Assembly (NCBI RefSeq): GCF_033568475.1 | Contig: NC_133123.1 | Coordinates: forward strand, 24,910,622 to 24,974,621 | Reading direction: 5' to 3' | DNA from: Henckelia pumila | Taxonomy: Eukaryota; Streptophyta; Magnoliopsida; Lamiales; Gesneriaceae | Length of the DNA: 64,000 nt | Part shown: positions 1 through 11,971 of the stretch, one piece after another | How positions within the stretch are numbered: position 1 is the stretch's first letter | Layout of the letters: every line of letters starts with the position of its first letter | The notes under the pieces: generated by a model | Databases searched by the model: none | Told to the model about the DNA's origin: nothing | The model's input: only the letters and a program-made list of their open reading frames with translations | Position numbers and translations under genes: made by a program

Positions 1-48
1 CATACATACACACACACACATATATATATATATGTATATATGTATATA
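1..48. repeat. CA/TA microsatellite
   Basis: Alternating CA then TA dinucleotides with a few TATG interruptions. The following bases up to 177 hold no gene; the short phrase CATGGACAACAA occurs twice there (about 61 and 88). Confidence 0.9.
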
Positions 49-182
49 GAAATTTGGTATCATGGACAACAATCATAAGTATTTACATGGACAACAAATG
101 ATGCGACACTTTGCACATCCAATCAGTTATTGTCACAACAGTTGTTGACCATGTAGGTGTCAATGCTTTTCACGTCAAAATT

Positions 183-2139
183 TGTAACGCCCCGTTTTTA
201 TCTTAATTGAATTTATTTGAGTTAATCAGAGATTACAGAGTTCTCGAGCCGGTTTGATTTTGATCAGGGTCCTTTTTGCAAAAATTGGATTTTTCAGGGA
301 CTAAAATGCAATTATCGGTTTTTATAGATATTTATAAGGATTTTGGACCCACTCTCTTCTCCATCACCTTCCTCTTCACGCCTCCCTCCTCCATTGTTGA
401 AGAAATCGATTCTTCAAGCTTCCAGATTTCATCCCGAGCTCGATCCGGCCGTTAGAATTTATTTCTGAAGACAGATTATCGATCACTGCAGTGAGAGCTC
501 TGTTATATTGTAAGTTCTTCTACGATCGGATACATTCTAGTTTTTGGATGTTGTTAGAATCATTCGAGATTCGAGTATGTTATTCTAGACAGAGTTCTGA
601 TCGTTTATTATCTGTCGGTTTTGAATTAGAGCGACGTTCGGATTTGTTATGATTTTTGGAAGCCATTTTCGAAAATGTGGATTTTTAGATTGATGGGTTT
701 GCTTTGTTATTGTTGTTTTGGGAATTGATATGAGTTGATATCGGTATTGAACTGCTGTCTGCATTTCCGGTTTGTTCAGTTTATAGCCGTTATGCCGTCG
801 GTTTGAGTTTTGGGTTTTCGAATCGTTTTTGTATTGATTGAAGTCTTGGCGTGTGAGTGATCGTGGTTGTTGATCAACTCTTGAATTCTTACAGATTCGT
901 TGGAGTTTGTCGAGCCCTGTGTTAGCAGCATTGTTCGTCGAGAGTTGGACGAAAAACGGTATAAAGAGTTTTCCTTGAACCGTTGCCTTGTTGTTGTTAG
1001 ATTGTGTAGTTGTTTATACAATCTCTTTTGTAGCTTTCCAGAGTTGGAGCTACTGCATTGAAAGGTAAAAGCAGTCATCGCAGCGGGATAGCATACTCGG
1101 GACTGTGGTTCTCGAGTTTTCCCTTTTGAAATCACGTACTTGCATCTACACTTGTTCTAGCATGAGGAACTTGTGTTTTGTTTGATTTTTTTGGCTTACG
1201 TTTTATGTTTCTGTTATGCATTCATCTTGAGCCAATCTTGTTTTCAGCGGGCAGAATCGCCCTTTTTGTTTAGACGTTTGGGAACTATGATTGAGTGGCC
1301 CAGGTCGTAGTCGTTTCGTCTGGTGCTAGCATACTCATTATAGTTGCTCAAAGTCTAGAGGAGTGAGATACGTGGCACCACCTCGATTGGGAGAGTCGGT
1401 GAGTTGTTACGTGATCTTACCCTCGGGATCCCAAAGGCACAGCTGCAATCCCTCGTTATCAGATTTAATATCCCTGTTTAAAGACATGCATTCATTACGA
1501 TGTTATTGATTTTGTTATTGTATTGAAAGCATGTTTGTTACTTGTATTACTTGTTATGTTGCTTTTACTGGGAATGTCGTTCTCACCGGTTATCCGGCTG
1601 TTGCTTTGTTTTGTATGTGTACTTGGCAACAGGTGGGGCAGGAACAAGTCAGAAGAGGCATGGTTAGCTTCGAGGGCAAGTAGTAGAAGTGAGACTCGGT
1701 TTAGAAGTCGAATTAGCATGTTTATCTAGTTTAAGATTGGAGCATGTTAGAACTCGAACTTGATATGTTTTGTATTCGAACTCGATTTGTATTTTGGATT
1801 TTGAAACTTAGAATGGATGCATGTTCTACTCTTTCTTGTAATTGAATACTTCGTTGTTGAAAAAGTGTTAGTTGGATCATGTCGGAGACTTTCCGGGTGT
1901 TGGATTGCACTTTTGGAGCCTTATTTTGAGCTAAAACAACAGGCCATGCGCGCCCGCGTCTGGTGAGGAGCGCCCGCGCGTTCTGCTCCCTTTCTCGGAG
2001 GCCCGGGCAGGTCTGTATGCGCGCCCGCGCGTCACCCTGTTTAAAAAAAAAAAAAAAAAAACTTTGCTTTTAATTTTAGATCTTGCATGCGTAATTATTG
2101 TTTATTCTGAGATTAGATGATTAGAATCGAGGTCTCACA
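183..2139 (+). repeat. 5' LTR of element 1
   Basis: 1957 bp, TG...CA ends. A TATA-like TATTTATAAGG lies only about 145 bp in (328-338), followed by a CT-rich stretch (350-400) that looks like an initiator region. This leaves about 1.75 kb of R/U5 leader. The 3' part has a GC-rich block (1944-2035) with three GCGCCCGCG-type motifs and a run of about 19 A (2042-2060). Short ORFs in the LTR recur in both copies and look non-coding. Confidence 0.96.
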
Positions 2140-2144
2140 TTAAG

Positions 2145-2157
2145 TGGTATCAGAGCC
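2145..2157 (+). other. Primer binding site of element 1
   Basis: TGGTATCAGAGCC five bases after the LTR end. It matches the 3' end complement of plant initiator methionine tRNA, the usual primer of this class. Confidence 0.93.
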
Positions 2158-2442
2158 TTAAGATTCTTGGTCGAACTAGAGTGAGCGGGGTAGATTGATT
2201 CTGTGTGCAATGACTCCTCGCATGTGTTTGAATTATTTAATTGTGTACTTAATTCCATGCGAGCATGCTTTATTGTTTGAGCATTATTTGAATTACATGG
2301 TTGTGTGATTTAAATTAATAAAGCATGATCTACTTGAGATATAACTGTTTCTGTTCTCGACTGGTATTCGGTATTCCAAGCGGTTGTAAGGGCACTGACG
2401 GTAGCAATTGAGATATCTCGTGTGCTAACCTTTGATTATCAG

Positions 2443-5400
2443 ATGGGTCCTCGTCGAGTGATAAACAGAAACACACCACCAGTTATCCCTGCGACTGAGC
2501 AAGCTAGCACTGAGGTTGATCAGTTGGATGCTTCAGCGACTCCTATGGAAACCTTGCTGAAGAGGTTTCAGTCGTTCAATCCGCCATTGTTGATGGATTC
2601 AGAAAATCCAGTTGACTGTGAGAGTTGGTTTGATGATATGGATCAGTTGTTTGATTCCATTGACTACACAGATGACCGCCGAATCAGGTTAGTAATTCAT
2701 CAGCTGCGTGGTGGTGCTAAGAGCTGGTGGATCATGACAAAGAAAGCAATTGAGAGTAGAGGTACAGAGGTTACTTGGACTCTTTTTAAATCTGAGTTTT
2801 ATAAGCGGTTTTTCCCTATCTCGTATCGTAAGGATAAGGGAGCAGAGTTTGCAAATCTGAGGCAAGGGAATCTGAACATTGAAGAGTACGTGGCTAAGTT
2901 CGATAGTCTGTTGCGTTTTGCACCGCTAATTGCCGGAGATGAAGAAGCTAAGGCAGATCAGTTCATCAACGGGTTGAACCCCGATGTCTTCACGTTGGTT
3001 AACACCAACAGGCCTAGCAACTTTTCGGATGCCATGAATTACGCAAAGGGAGCAGAAGCAGGCTTGTGGAGGCAAAGAGGTAATCAGGGGGCACCTCAGC
3101 AGCAGAGGCAGTATCAGAACCAACCATCTCAGTACCAGAATCAGCCACCTCAACATCAGAACCAGCAGCAGAGGTATGAAGGTGGAAACAGTGGGGGAAA
3201 CAGAAAGGATCAGTACAAGGCAAGAGGTAAACAGTTCAAGAGACAGGGGAACAGTTCGTCCAGTTCCAGTGGTTCGAAGCAATTCGGTTCAGGACCGAGT
3301 TCTGGGTCATCATCCTTGTACTGCAGCAAGTGTGGAGGAAGACACTCACCGGATCAGTGTGTGGGAGTCTTCGGCAATTGTAACACATGTCAGCAACCGG
3401 GACACTTCTCTAAAGTGTGCCCTCAACGTAATAGAGATAGAGCTCAGAGTGGGAGTTCGTCTAGACCTGCAGCTCAGCCGGAGAGGCAGTCGTCTGCAGT
3501 GCACTCTTTCCAACCCCAGCAACAGCAAAACAGACAAGGAGGTAGCTCTAGTGCAAATCAGCCTCCGAGACAGCAAGCACGAGTCTTTGCATTGACAGAG
3601 GATCAGGCTCAGGCAGCACCTGACGATGTCATAGCAGGTAACTGTTCGATTTTCGGTCATTCTGCTCATGTCTTGATAGATACAGGTGCTTCCCATTCCT
3701 TTATCTCTGAGAAATATGTGTTATTGCATGCTTTGCCAACTGAATTGTTGCCTACTGTAGTAGCTGTTACTTCACCTTTGGGTGGAGGAATTGTTTCTAT
3801 CCGACTAGTCAGGAACTGTGAACTTTGTTTTGAGGGAAATTTGTTAGAATTCGACTGTATTGTACTTGGGCTGTCAGATTTTGATTGTATTGTCGGGATA
3901 GATGCTTTAACCAAGTACAGGGCGACAGTTGATTGTTTTCTGAAGGTTGTCAGGTTCAAACCTGAAATGGCAGACGAGTGGAAATTCTTTGGTAAGGGTT
4001 CTCGATCTAGAATTCCTTTGATTTCAGTGTTATCTATGACTCGTTTGTTACAGAAAGGTGCAGAAGGATTTTTGGTTTATGCGGTTGATATACTGAAATC
4101 TAGCCCAGCTTTGGTTGACTTACCAGTGGTTAGAGATTTTGCTGATGTGTTTCCGGAAGATGTTCCTGGATTGCCACCCATTCGAGAAGTCGAATTCAGC
4201 ATTGACTTAGTGCCAGGTACTCAACCTATTTCAAAAGCTCCTTATCGTATGACACTTGTTGAATTGAGAGAGTTGAAGGAGCAGCTTGAGGATTTGATTG
4301 CCAAGGGATACATCAGACCTAGTGTATCGCCTTGGGGTGCTCCTGTTCTATTCGTTCGGAAGAAGGATGGTTCTATGCGGCTCTGTATCGACTACCGCCA
4401 ATTGAATCAGGCTACAGTTAAGAACAGATATCCTTTACCCCGAATAGATGACTTGTTTGATCAACTGCAGGGTTCTTCTGTCTACTCTAAGATTGATCTG
4501 AGGTCAGGCTACCATCAGCTGAGAGTGCGAGAGGAAGATGTTCCTAAGACCGCATTCAGAACGAGGTATGGTCACTTTGAGTTTATAGTCATGCCATTCG
4601 GTTTGACTAACGCTCCAGCTGTTTTTATGGGTTTGATGAACCGTATCTTTCAGCGTTATTTAGATGAGTTCGTCTTTATTTTCATCGATGATATTCTTAT
4701 CTACTCGAAGAACCGTACTGACCATGCAGAGCACTTGAGAATCGTCTTGCAGATTTTGCGAGTTGAGCAGTTGTTTGCCAAGCTATCGAAATGCGAATTC
4801 TGGTTAGATCGAGTTGTCTTTCTCGGTCATATTATTTCTGAATATGGGATTTCTGTCGATCCCAGCAAAATCGAAGCGGTTATGAATTGGCCTAGACCGA
4901 CATCAGTACCTGAGATCCGAAGCTTCATGGGTTTAGCTGGTTATTACCGTCGTTTCATCGAGGGTTTCTCGTCTATTGCCAAGCCTATTAACCAGCTGAC
5001 TCAGAAGAATGCGCCTTTTGTCTGGACTCCAGATTGTGAGGCTAGCTTTGTTGATCTAAAGAGGAGACTGACCAGTGCTCCAATTCTTACTATTCCGAAG
5101 GGTACTGGAGGGTTCACAGTCTATTGTGATGCTTCTAACCGAGGCTTGGATTGTGTTCTTATGCAGCATAAGCATGTGGTGGCGTATGCATCAAGGCAGC
5201 TGAAACCGCATGAGACTCGTTATCCGGTCCATGATCTTGAACTAGCTGCGATCGTCTTTGCTCTGAAGATCTGGCGTCACTATCTTTATGGTGAGTCTTT
5301 CGAGATCTTTTCTGACCATAAGAGTCTTAAGTACTTGTTTTCTCAAGCAGAGCTGAATATGAGACAGAGGAGATGGTTAGATCTGTTGAAGGATTTCGAC

Positions 5401-7011
5401 TGTGAAATCAAGTACTATCCGGGGAAGTCTAATGCAGTTGCAGATGCCTTGAGCCGAAAACTTTGTTCTTTATCTCTTTCTACTATGGGTGTTTCCCAGT
5501 TGATCGATGATTGTTGCACTTCTGGTTTAGAGTTTGAAACAGATAGGGAGACTATCAGAGTGTTTGCTATTCAAGCCGAGCCAGAGTTGTTTGTTGCAAT
5601 AAGAGAAGCACAGAAGTCTGAGCCGAGCATCCAGATTTCAGTAGAGAAAGTCAGATCGGGCCATCAGTCTGAATTCCAGGTTAGAGATGATGTTTTGTTC
5701 GTGAATAATCGTATTGTTGTGCCTGATATTTCGGAGTTGAGACAGCGTATTCTCCGAGAGGCTCATTGCAGTCGGTTTAGCGTTCATCCTGGAGGTCGTA
5801 AGATGTACAACGATCTGAAGAGTCAGTTCTGGTGGAAGAGAATGAAGGACGATGTTGCGAGATTTGTATCTCGGTGTTTGAATTGTCAGCAAGTGAAAGC
5901 AGAGCGGAAGCGACCAGGTGGTCTTTTGCACAGCCTATCTGTTCCTGAATGGAAATGGGATCACATTTCTATGGATTTTGTCACGAAGCTACCACGATCC
6001 GTTCGAGGATGCGATGCTATTTGGGTAGTGATCGACCGATTGACGAAGTCTGCGTGTTTTATTTCGTACAGGATGATGTATCGTCATGATCAGATGGCTG
6101 AGTTGTATGTTAGCAATGTTGTGAGATTGCATGGTGTGCCGAAGTCGATCATTTCAGACAGAGATCCTAGATTCACTTCTCACTTCTGGCACAGTCTTCA
6201 GGGGGCTCTTGGTACTCGATTGCATCTGAGTACAGCTTATCATCCTCAGACAGATGGACAGTCAGAGCGGACTATCCAGACGTTGGAGGATATGCTGCGA
6301 GCGGTAGTGCTAGACTTTGGCACTAGTTGGCAGGATTCTTTGCCTCTTGTCGAGTTTTCTTACAACAACAGCTTCCAAGCGAGTATCGGTATGGCGCCTT
6401 TTGAGGCTTTGTATGGTAGAAAGTGTCGATCTCCGTTGTTTTGGGATGAATTGTCCGAGTCACCAGATTTGGGACCGGAGATGCTTAGAGATATGGCAGA
6501 GCTGGTTAAGATCATTCAGACCAGAATAAAGTCAGCTCAAGATAGACAGGCGAAGTATGCGAATGTCAGACGTCGACCTCTGAGTTTTGAGCAGGGAGAC
6601 CGTGTATTCCTTAAGATTTCTCCGTTCAGAGGCACCGTCAGATTCGGTAAGAGAGGAAAGTTATCTCCGAGATTCATCGGTCCGTACGAAATTCTCGAGA
6701 AAATAGGCGATCTTGCCTACAGACTTGCACTTCCTCCGTCTTTATCTGGTATTCACGACGTTTTTCACGTCTCTATGCTGCGAAAGTATCAACCAGATAT
6801 TTCTCATATCCTTCAGCCTGACGAAGCCGAGTTAGACGAGACCCTGAGCTTTTTTGAGCGACCGATTCAGATCCTTGATCGGAAAGAAAAGCAACTCAGA
6901 ACCAAGTTGATTCCATTAGTGAAAGTGCAGTGGAGCCGTCACGGCGTCGAGGAAGCGACTTGGGAGACAGAATCTGACATGAGACATCGATTTTCGGAGT
7001 TATTCGGATGA
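2443..7011 (+). CDS. gag-pol polyprotein of element 1 (1522 aa, intact)
   Basis: One open frame encodes all proteins needed for reverse transcription and integration. The ATG at 2443 was chosen; the frame is open back to a GTG at 2422, but that is not a plausible eukaryotic start. An acceptor-like TTGATTATCAG lies directly before the ATG. Approximate positions: gag with the W-W region near 95; Gln-rich linker 215-245; two zinc knuckles 294-306 and 313-326; aspartic protease DTGA at 413; reverse transcriptase with FIDD at 747-750; RNase H with the catalytic Asp near 894; integrase HHCC from about 1107 and a D-D-E set near 1176, 1239 and 1275; chromodomain-like tail 1470-1522 with a W-x(9)-ATWE pattern. 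All key residues are visible and there is no stop or frameshift, so it may be functional. Confidence 0.96.
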   Translation: MGPRRVINRNTPPVIPATEQASTEVDQLDASATPMETLLKRFQSFNPPLLMDSENPVDCESWFDDMDQLFDSIDYTDDRRIRLVIHQLRGGAKSWWIMTKKAIESRGTEVTWTLFKSEFYKRFFPISYRKDKGAEFANLRQGNLNIEEYVAKFDSLLRFAPLIAGDEEAKADQFINGLNPDVFTLVNTNRPSNFSDAMNYAKGAEAGLWRQRGNQGAPQQQRQYQNQPSQYQNQPPQHQNQQQRYEGGNSGGNRKDQYKARGKQFKRQGNSSSSSSGSKQFGSGPSSGSSSLYCSKCGGRHSPDQCVGVFGNCNTCQQPGHFSKVCPQRNRDRAQSGSSSRPAAQPERQSSAVHSFQPQQQQNRQGGSSSANQPPRQQARVFALTEDQAQAAPDDVIAGNCSIFGHSAHVLIDTGASHSFISEKYVLLHALPTELLPTVVAVTSPLGGGIVSIRLVRNCELCFEGNLLEFDCIVLGLSDFDCIVGIDALTKYRATVDCFLKVVRFKPEMADEWKFFGKGSRSRIPLISVLSMTRLLQKGAEGFLVYAVDILKSSPALVDLPVVRDFADVFPEDVPGLPPIREVEFSIDLVPGTQPISKAPYRMTLVELRELKEQLEDLIAKGYIRPSVSPWGAPVLFVRKKDGSMRLCIDYRQLNQATVKNRYPLPRIDDLFDQLQGSSVYSKIDLRSGYHQLRVREEDVPKTAFRTRYGHFEFIVMPFGLTNAPAVFMGLMNRIFQRYLDEFVFIFIDDILIYSKNRTDHAEHLRIVLQILRVEQLFAKLSKCEFWLDRVVFLGHIISEYGISVDPSKIEAVMNWPRPTSVPEIRSFMGLAGYYRRFIEGFSSIAKPINQLTQKNAPFVWTPDCEASFVDLKRRLTSAPILTIPKGTGGFTVYCDASNRGLDCVLMQHKHVVAYASRQLKPHETRYPVHDLELAAIVFALKIWRHYLYGESFEIFSDHKSLKYLFSQAELNMRQRRWLDLLKDFDCEIKYYPGKSNAVADALSRKLCSLSLSTMGVSQLIDDCCTSGLEFETDRETIRVFAIQAEPELFVAIREAQKSEPSIQISVEKVRSGHQSEFQVRDDVLFVNNRIVVPDISELRQRILREAHCSRFSVHPGGRKMYNDLKSQFWWKRMKDDVARFVSRCLNCQQVKAERKRPGGLLHSLSVPEWKWDHISMDFVTKLPRSVRGCDAIWVVIDRLTKSACFISYRMMYRHDQMAELYVSNVVRLHGVPKSIISDRDPRFTSHFWHSLQGALGTRLHLSTAYHPQTDGQSERTIQTLEDMLRAVVLDFGTSWQDSLPLVEFSYNNSFQASIGMAPFEALYGRKCRSPLFWDELSESPDLGPEMLRDMAELVKIIQTRIKSAQDRQAKYANVRRRPLSFEQGDRVFLKISPFRGTVRFGKRGKLSPRFIGPYEILEKIGDLAYRLALPPSLSGIHDVFHVSMLRKYQPDISHILQPDEAELDETLSFFERPIQILDRKEKQLRTKLIPLVKVQWSRHGVEEATWETESDMRHRFSELFG

Positions 7012-7094
7012 CGTGAGTTCTTCTTACTGTCTTTAGTTCTTTATTCTATCTTATGAGTTATGGTTCTTGTGGATTCGAGGACGAAATCTCTTCT

Positions 7095-7108
7095 TAGTGG
7101 GGGAGAAT
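7095..7108 (+). other. Polypurine tract of element 1
   Basis: AGTGGGGGAGAATT immediately before the 3' LTR, the expected plus-strand primer position. Confidence 0.9.
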
Positions 7109-9066
7109 TGTAACGCCCCGTTTTTATCTTAATTGAATTTATTTGAGTTAATCAGAGATTACAGAGTTTTCGAGCCGGTTTGATTTTGATCAGGGTCCTT
7201 TTTGCAAAAATTGGATTTTTCAGGGACTAAAATGCAATTATCGGTTTTTATAGATATTTATAAGGATTTTGGACCCACTCTCTTCTCCATCACCTTCCTC
7301 TTCACGCCTCCCTCCTCCATTGTTGAAGAAATCGATTCTTCAAGCTTCCAGATTTCATCCCGAGCTCGATCCGACCGTTGGAATTTATTTCTGAAGGCAG
7401 ATTATCGATCACTGCAGTGAGAGCTCTGTTATATTGTAAGTTCTTCTACGATCGGATACATTATAGTTTTTGGATGTTGTTAGAATCATTCGAGATTCGA
7501 GTATGTTATTCTAGACAGAGTTCTGATCGTTTATTATCTGTCGGTTTTGAATTAGAGCGACGTTCGGATTTGTTATGATTTTTGGAAGCCATTTTCGAAA
7601 ATGTGGATTTTTAGATTGATGGGTTTGCTTTGTTATTGTTGTTTTGGGCATTGATATGAGTTGATATCGGTATTGAACTGCTGTCTGCATTTCCGGTTTG
7701 TTCAGTTTATAGCCGTTATGCCGTCGGTTTGAGTTTTGGGTTTTCGAATCGTTTTTGTATTGATTGAAGTCTTGGCGTGTGAGTGATCGTGGTTGTTGAT
7801 CAACTCTTGAATTCTTACAGATTCGTTGGAGTTTGTCGAGCCCTGTGTTAGCAGCATTGTTCGTCGAGAGTTGGACGAAGAACGGTATAAAGAGTTTTCC
7901 TTGAACCGTTGCCTTGTTGTTGTTAGATTGTGTAGTTGTTTATACAATCTCTTTTGTAGCTTATCCAGAGTTGGAGCTACTGCATTGAAAGGTAAAAGCA
8001 GTCATCGCAGCGGGATAGCATACTCGGGACTGTGGTTCTCGAGTTTTCCCTTTTGAAATCACGTACTTGCATCTACACTTGTTCTAGCATGAGGAACTTG
8101 TGTTTTGTTTGATTGTTTTGGCTTACGTTTTATGTTTCTGTTATGCATTCATCTTGAGCCAATCTTTTTTTCAGCGGGCAGAACCGCCCTTTTTGTTTAG
8201 ACGTTTGGGAACTATGATTGAGTGGCCCAGGTCGTAGTCGTTTCGTCTGGTGCTAGCATACTCATTATAGTTGCTCAAAGTCTAGAGGAGTGAGATACGT
8301 GGCACCACCTCGATTGGGAGAGTCGGTGAGTTGTTACGTGATCTTACCCTCGGGATCCCAAAGGCACAGCTGCAATCCCTCGTTATCAGATTTAATATCC
8401 CTGTTTAAAGACATGCATTCATTACGATGTTATTGATTTTGTTATTGTATTGAAAGCATGTTTGTTACTTGTATTACTTGTTATGTTGCTTTTACTGGGA
8501 ATGTCGTTCTCACCGGTTATCCGGCTGTTGCTTTGTTTTGTATGTGTACTTGGCAACAGGTGGGGCAGGAACAAGTCAGAAGAGGCATGGTTAGCTTCGA
8601 GGGCAAGTAGTAGAAGTAAGACTCGGTTTAGAAGTCGAATTAGCATGTTTATCTAGTTTAAGATTGGAGCATGTTAGAACTCGAACTTGATATGTTTTGT
8701 ATTCGAACTCGATTTGTATTTTGGATTTTGAAACTTAGAATGGATGCATGTTCTACTCTTTCTTGTAATTGAATACTTCGTTGTTGAAAAAGTGTTAGTT
8801 GGATCATGTCGGAGACTTTCCGGGTGTTGGATTGCACTTTTGGAGCCTTATTTTGAGCTAAAACAGCAGGCCATGCGCGCCCGCGCCTGGTGAGGAGCGC
8901 CCGCGCGTTCTGCTCCCTTTCTCGGAGGCCCGGGCAGGTCTGTATGCGCGCCCGCGCGTCACCCTGTTTAAAAAAAAAAAAAAAAAAACTTTGCTTTTAA
9001 TCTTAGATCTTGCATGCGTAATTATTGTTTATTCTGAGATTAGATGATTAGAATCGAGGTCTCACA
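7109..9066 (+). repeat. 3' LTR of element 1
   Basis: 1958 bp, nearly identical to the 5' LTR with one single-base indel. Followed directly by the AAATT target duplication. Confidence 0.96.
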
Positions 9067-9258
9067 AAATTTGAGGTAAAACACGAAATATCTATAAATT
9101 TAATATACTTCGGATTATATTAACAAAATATAATAATAATAATAATAATTTCTTAAATACATGAGTTCCATTATATATGTTGTTTAGAAAAACAACCTTA
9201 TTGAAATAAAATTTTGATTTGCATATATGACCCAATGAAAATGAAAAACAACATCAAC

Positions 9259-9634
9259 TTCTTGTTCTCTTTGTGTATCTCATATCAAATGTAAGATATA
9301 TAGGTTTATAATTTATATTGTATTCAGTAATTTTGTTTACAAAAATACATGATTTAAAAACAAAATATTGATCTGTTACTTAATTTATAAACTACAATAG
9401 ATTATACATGGATTAAAATAGAAAACACAAAACACAATTTTGTCAAAGGAAAATTGTATTTCGATTCGGTATGTTTTCTCTTCTCGATTTTAAGTTTCTA
9501 TATATGTTAACAAATTCAACCTATATATTTGATTATCATTATTCCATCTTCTCTTTGTTTATTTCATATCAAATGTAAAAGATATATGTTTATAATTTAT
9601 ATCTATTTAGTATTTTTGTTTACAACAATACATG
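9259..9634. repeat. Diverged direct repeat pair of about 90 bp
   Basis: The segments 9259-9351 and 9546-9634 share CTTTGT, CATATCAAATGTAA, GTTTATAATTTATAT and TTTTGTTTACAA in the same order. The surrounding AT-rich stretch 9072-9988 shows no coding potential. Confidence 0.6.
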
Positions 9635-9988
9635 TCTATATTAAACATGAATAAAATAAGAAGCTTTTATACATTGTTTTTCAATGATCACATAAAATTA
9701 AGCTTATCAATGTTTCTAAAACTTAATTTTAATACGACTAAAACTTAAAACTACGCGTAACAATTTTTAAACAATACAATGTTTATTATGTGATCATTAG
9801 AACTACTCAGTTGAATGATATTTTAGAGCTTTGCAACAACAATATTTTTAATATTTGTATTTTTTTCTCCTGATTGCAATCTTTGTAAGGACCATTCTAA
9901 TTGTCTACTTATTTGATAAGATTTATTGATATTATTTTTAAAAGTGTTAAATAAAATAATTAATCTAGATAATAATTGGGCAAACTGC

Positions 9989-10151
9989 TTTAAAATCCCA
10001 ATATTTAAACTGAACTTTGTGTTCAGTACTCATGTTAGTAAAAATTTATTTTAACTCCCTAATTCAATTTTGTAGTTTAGATCAGTGGAAACGATTTTTT
10101 TCTTACAAAGGTACTGAATACAAAATTCAGTTTGTATTTAGGGATTTTAAG
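9989..10151. mobile_element. Foldback/MITE-like element
   Basis: The ends are inverted copies: TTTAAAATCCCAATATTTAAA... at the left and ...TTTGTATTTAGGGATTTTAA at the right. The internal TTCAGTAC/GTACTGAA pairs extend the stem to about 45 bp with some mismatches. No coding frame; superfamily unknown. It lies about 170 bp upstream of the EIF1AD-like gene. Confidence 0.65.
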
Positions 10152-10319
10152 GTAATTTATCGATAATATAATTGTGTGAATATATATTATTAAATTTAGA
10201 AATATATAGGATATAGAAATATCTATTTAATTTTTATAATATAATATATGTATTTTAGGATATATAGAATATTTAAATTAAATGGACACATACCTGTAAG
10301 AAGAAGGAAATAAAAAAAC

Positions 10320-11971
10320 GAAAATCCCATCCCCAAACCCTTGCTCACTCGTTCTCCTCTCATCTCCCTCCGCAGATGGCTGCGGTGCTTAATCCGCTGA
10401 CGAAACTTTCATCCGTTCGAGGGGTTATCTTCTTTGCATCCGTAGATTCGATTTGAGCCAAACCGAGTCGCCTCCAACAGATCCGCCGCCTGCATCCTCC
10501 GGTGAGGCTCACAAATTTTCACGTACACATTATAGATCTTATCTTTCCTGTAAGATCTCTAAATCGACGTTTTTACTACCGTTCTTTATCGGCTTGTCAC
10601 ATTTTCCGTTGTTAGATCGATTGACTTGGCCGAATTTTTTTGCAGGTTCTCTCGCTAGGTAGTTTTCTGCTGCCGGAACTATGTAAGTCTTAATGTAATT
10701 TTCTCATACTGTCAAATGTCTCACCTTCGTATTGTTAAAGAAATTGTTTTTGTATATGTTCCTTATTTATCGATCCATATTATTAAATGGTGGCCTGCCA
10801 CTGCCACAGTTGATATCGGAGTTTTTTTTTCCCTAATTCCCTTTCTCGAGGCATATAAACCTTGTGAGATTCTTAAAAACTGGGCTGTAAATGTAAGATT
10901 TTTCTTGTTATTTAGTGTGTGTTGTTTGTATTTCTGGATGCAATTAGTTGTTCGTGTGAAAGCCAGATGCCAAGTTTCTAGCGGTAAAGCCAAGTTAGTG
11001 TAATTTGTGGTTAGGCGTATATCAATGGGGCATTTACTCAATTCCACTGACCTGCTCATTCCTTGGATTAATGTTCTTTAATTTTATATTATATATTTTA
11101 CCTCATTTTATTTTCATTTAAAGAGAGCACTCGGTTCGTCATGTGGACTTGAAGTGATTTGCTCCTACTCATTAATTCCATTGGAAACTTGAAAGTGTTT
11201 TTTTTTTATTTTACTCCGTATTATAGCAACTTTTTTTTGATGAGTTGGAACAATTTATTTGAATTTACGTACTTCAACATTTCTTTGTTGTTTTTCCCCT
11301 GATTTCCTAACGGTGAGTTGTCCCAAACGTGACTAGATTGACATCCATGAAAACCATGATGATGCAAGGAATGGTGGTTGCATTCAATTCTGCTTGTTTA
11401 TATTACTTTGTGATAGTGACTTCAGTTTTTATTTTGAAGGATAGTTTTTGTTGGAGATGTTTTGCACTTCTTTTTCTAACGACTTTTCCAATCTGCATTG
11501 ACTCCAGACTATGTACTTATCAAGAAGTTGGAGTATAAGGATTGATTGAGTTAGAGAGTCGAATGATTGTCATGATGTTATACTGTTATTGTGTGTCGTT
11601 TTATTAGATTGTTGGCATATGAATATTTGATGATTAATTTTACGGTTTAATTTTAGCTGTGTTGCGGTTAGTGAATTTTTGGATAATAATAAATTTTATG
11701 TTGATGTTATTTTATTTCTTATTTGGAAGTTTGATATAATATTTTGGAAACGTTTTTTTAATTATGTTTGTCATTTTATTAAATTTAAGAAAAATTTAAT
11801 TTTAGTTTATAATTAATTTATAGATATGTATTGGTATTGTATTTAGGCTTCACGAGCTCGATAGGGTCTTTGTGCTTAGTACTTTTGTTTCGGGTATTTA
11901 ATGCTTGTTTTTGTTTTGGGCAGTCACGATTTGCAGAATAAGCGATAGTCAAGTTAAAGTAACAGAAAGAT
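10320..11971 (+). other. Probable 5' UTR exons and introns of the EIF1AD-like gene
   Basis: A pyrimidine-rich stretch (10322-10375) precedes an ATG at 10376 that opens only a 26-codon frame. A possible first UTR exon ends near 10501 (CCG|GTGAGG), a second runs 10646-10682 (TTTTTTTGCAG before, GTAAGTCT after), and a third starts at 11924 or 11937. These splice sites are good by eye but unproven. If correct, the upstream ATG is a short uORF. The rest of this stretch looks like intron. Confidence 0.5.

Larger units (their letters stand above)
183..9066 (+). mobile_element. Intact Ty3/gypsy chromovirus-like LTR retrotransposon (element 1)
   Basis: Complete element: two LTRs starting TGTAACGCCCCG and ending CTCACA, a tRNA-iMet-type primer site, one uninterrupted gag-pol frame and a polypurine tract. 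The 5 bp AAATT occurs on both sides (178-182 and 9067-9071), as expected for an integrase target duplication. By eye the LTRs differ at about 15 positions in 1957 (roughly 99% identical), which implies a recent insertion. The domain order and the chromodomain-like C-terminus fit the chromovirus branch, probably Tekay/Del-like; the clade is an inference. Confidence 0.97.

Noticed and set aside
776..1735. Short frames in the element 1 LTR, repeated at 7702-8656
   Set aside because: They occur only because the LTR is duplicated; no domain, no start context and located in leader DNA.
2422..2442. GTG-started extension of the element 1 gag-pol
   Set aside because: GTG is not a normal eukaryotic start; the ATG at 2443 follows directly and matches the family. 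The same reasoning removed TTG or GTG extensions at 14759, 20635, 21839, 29137 and 33949.
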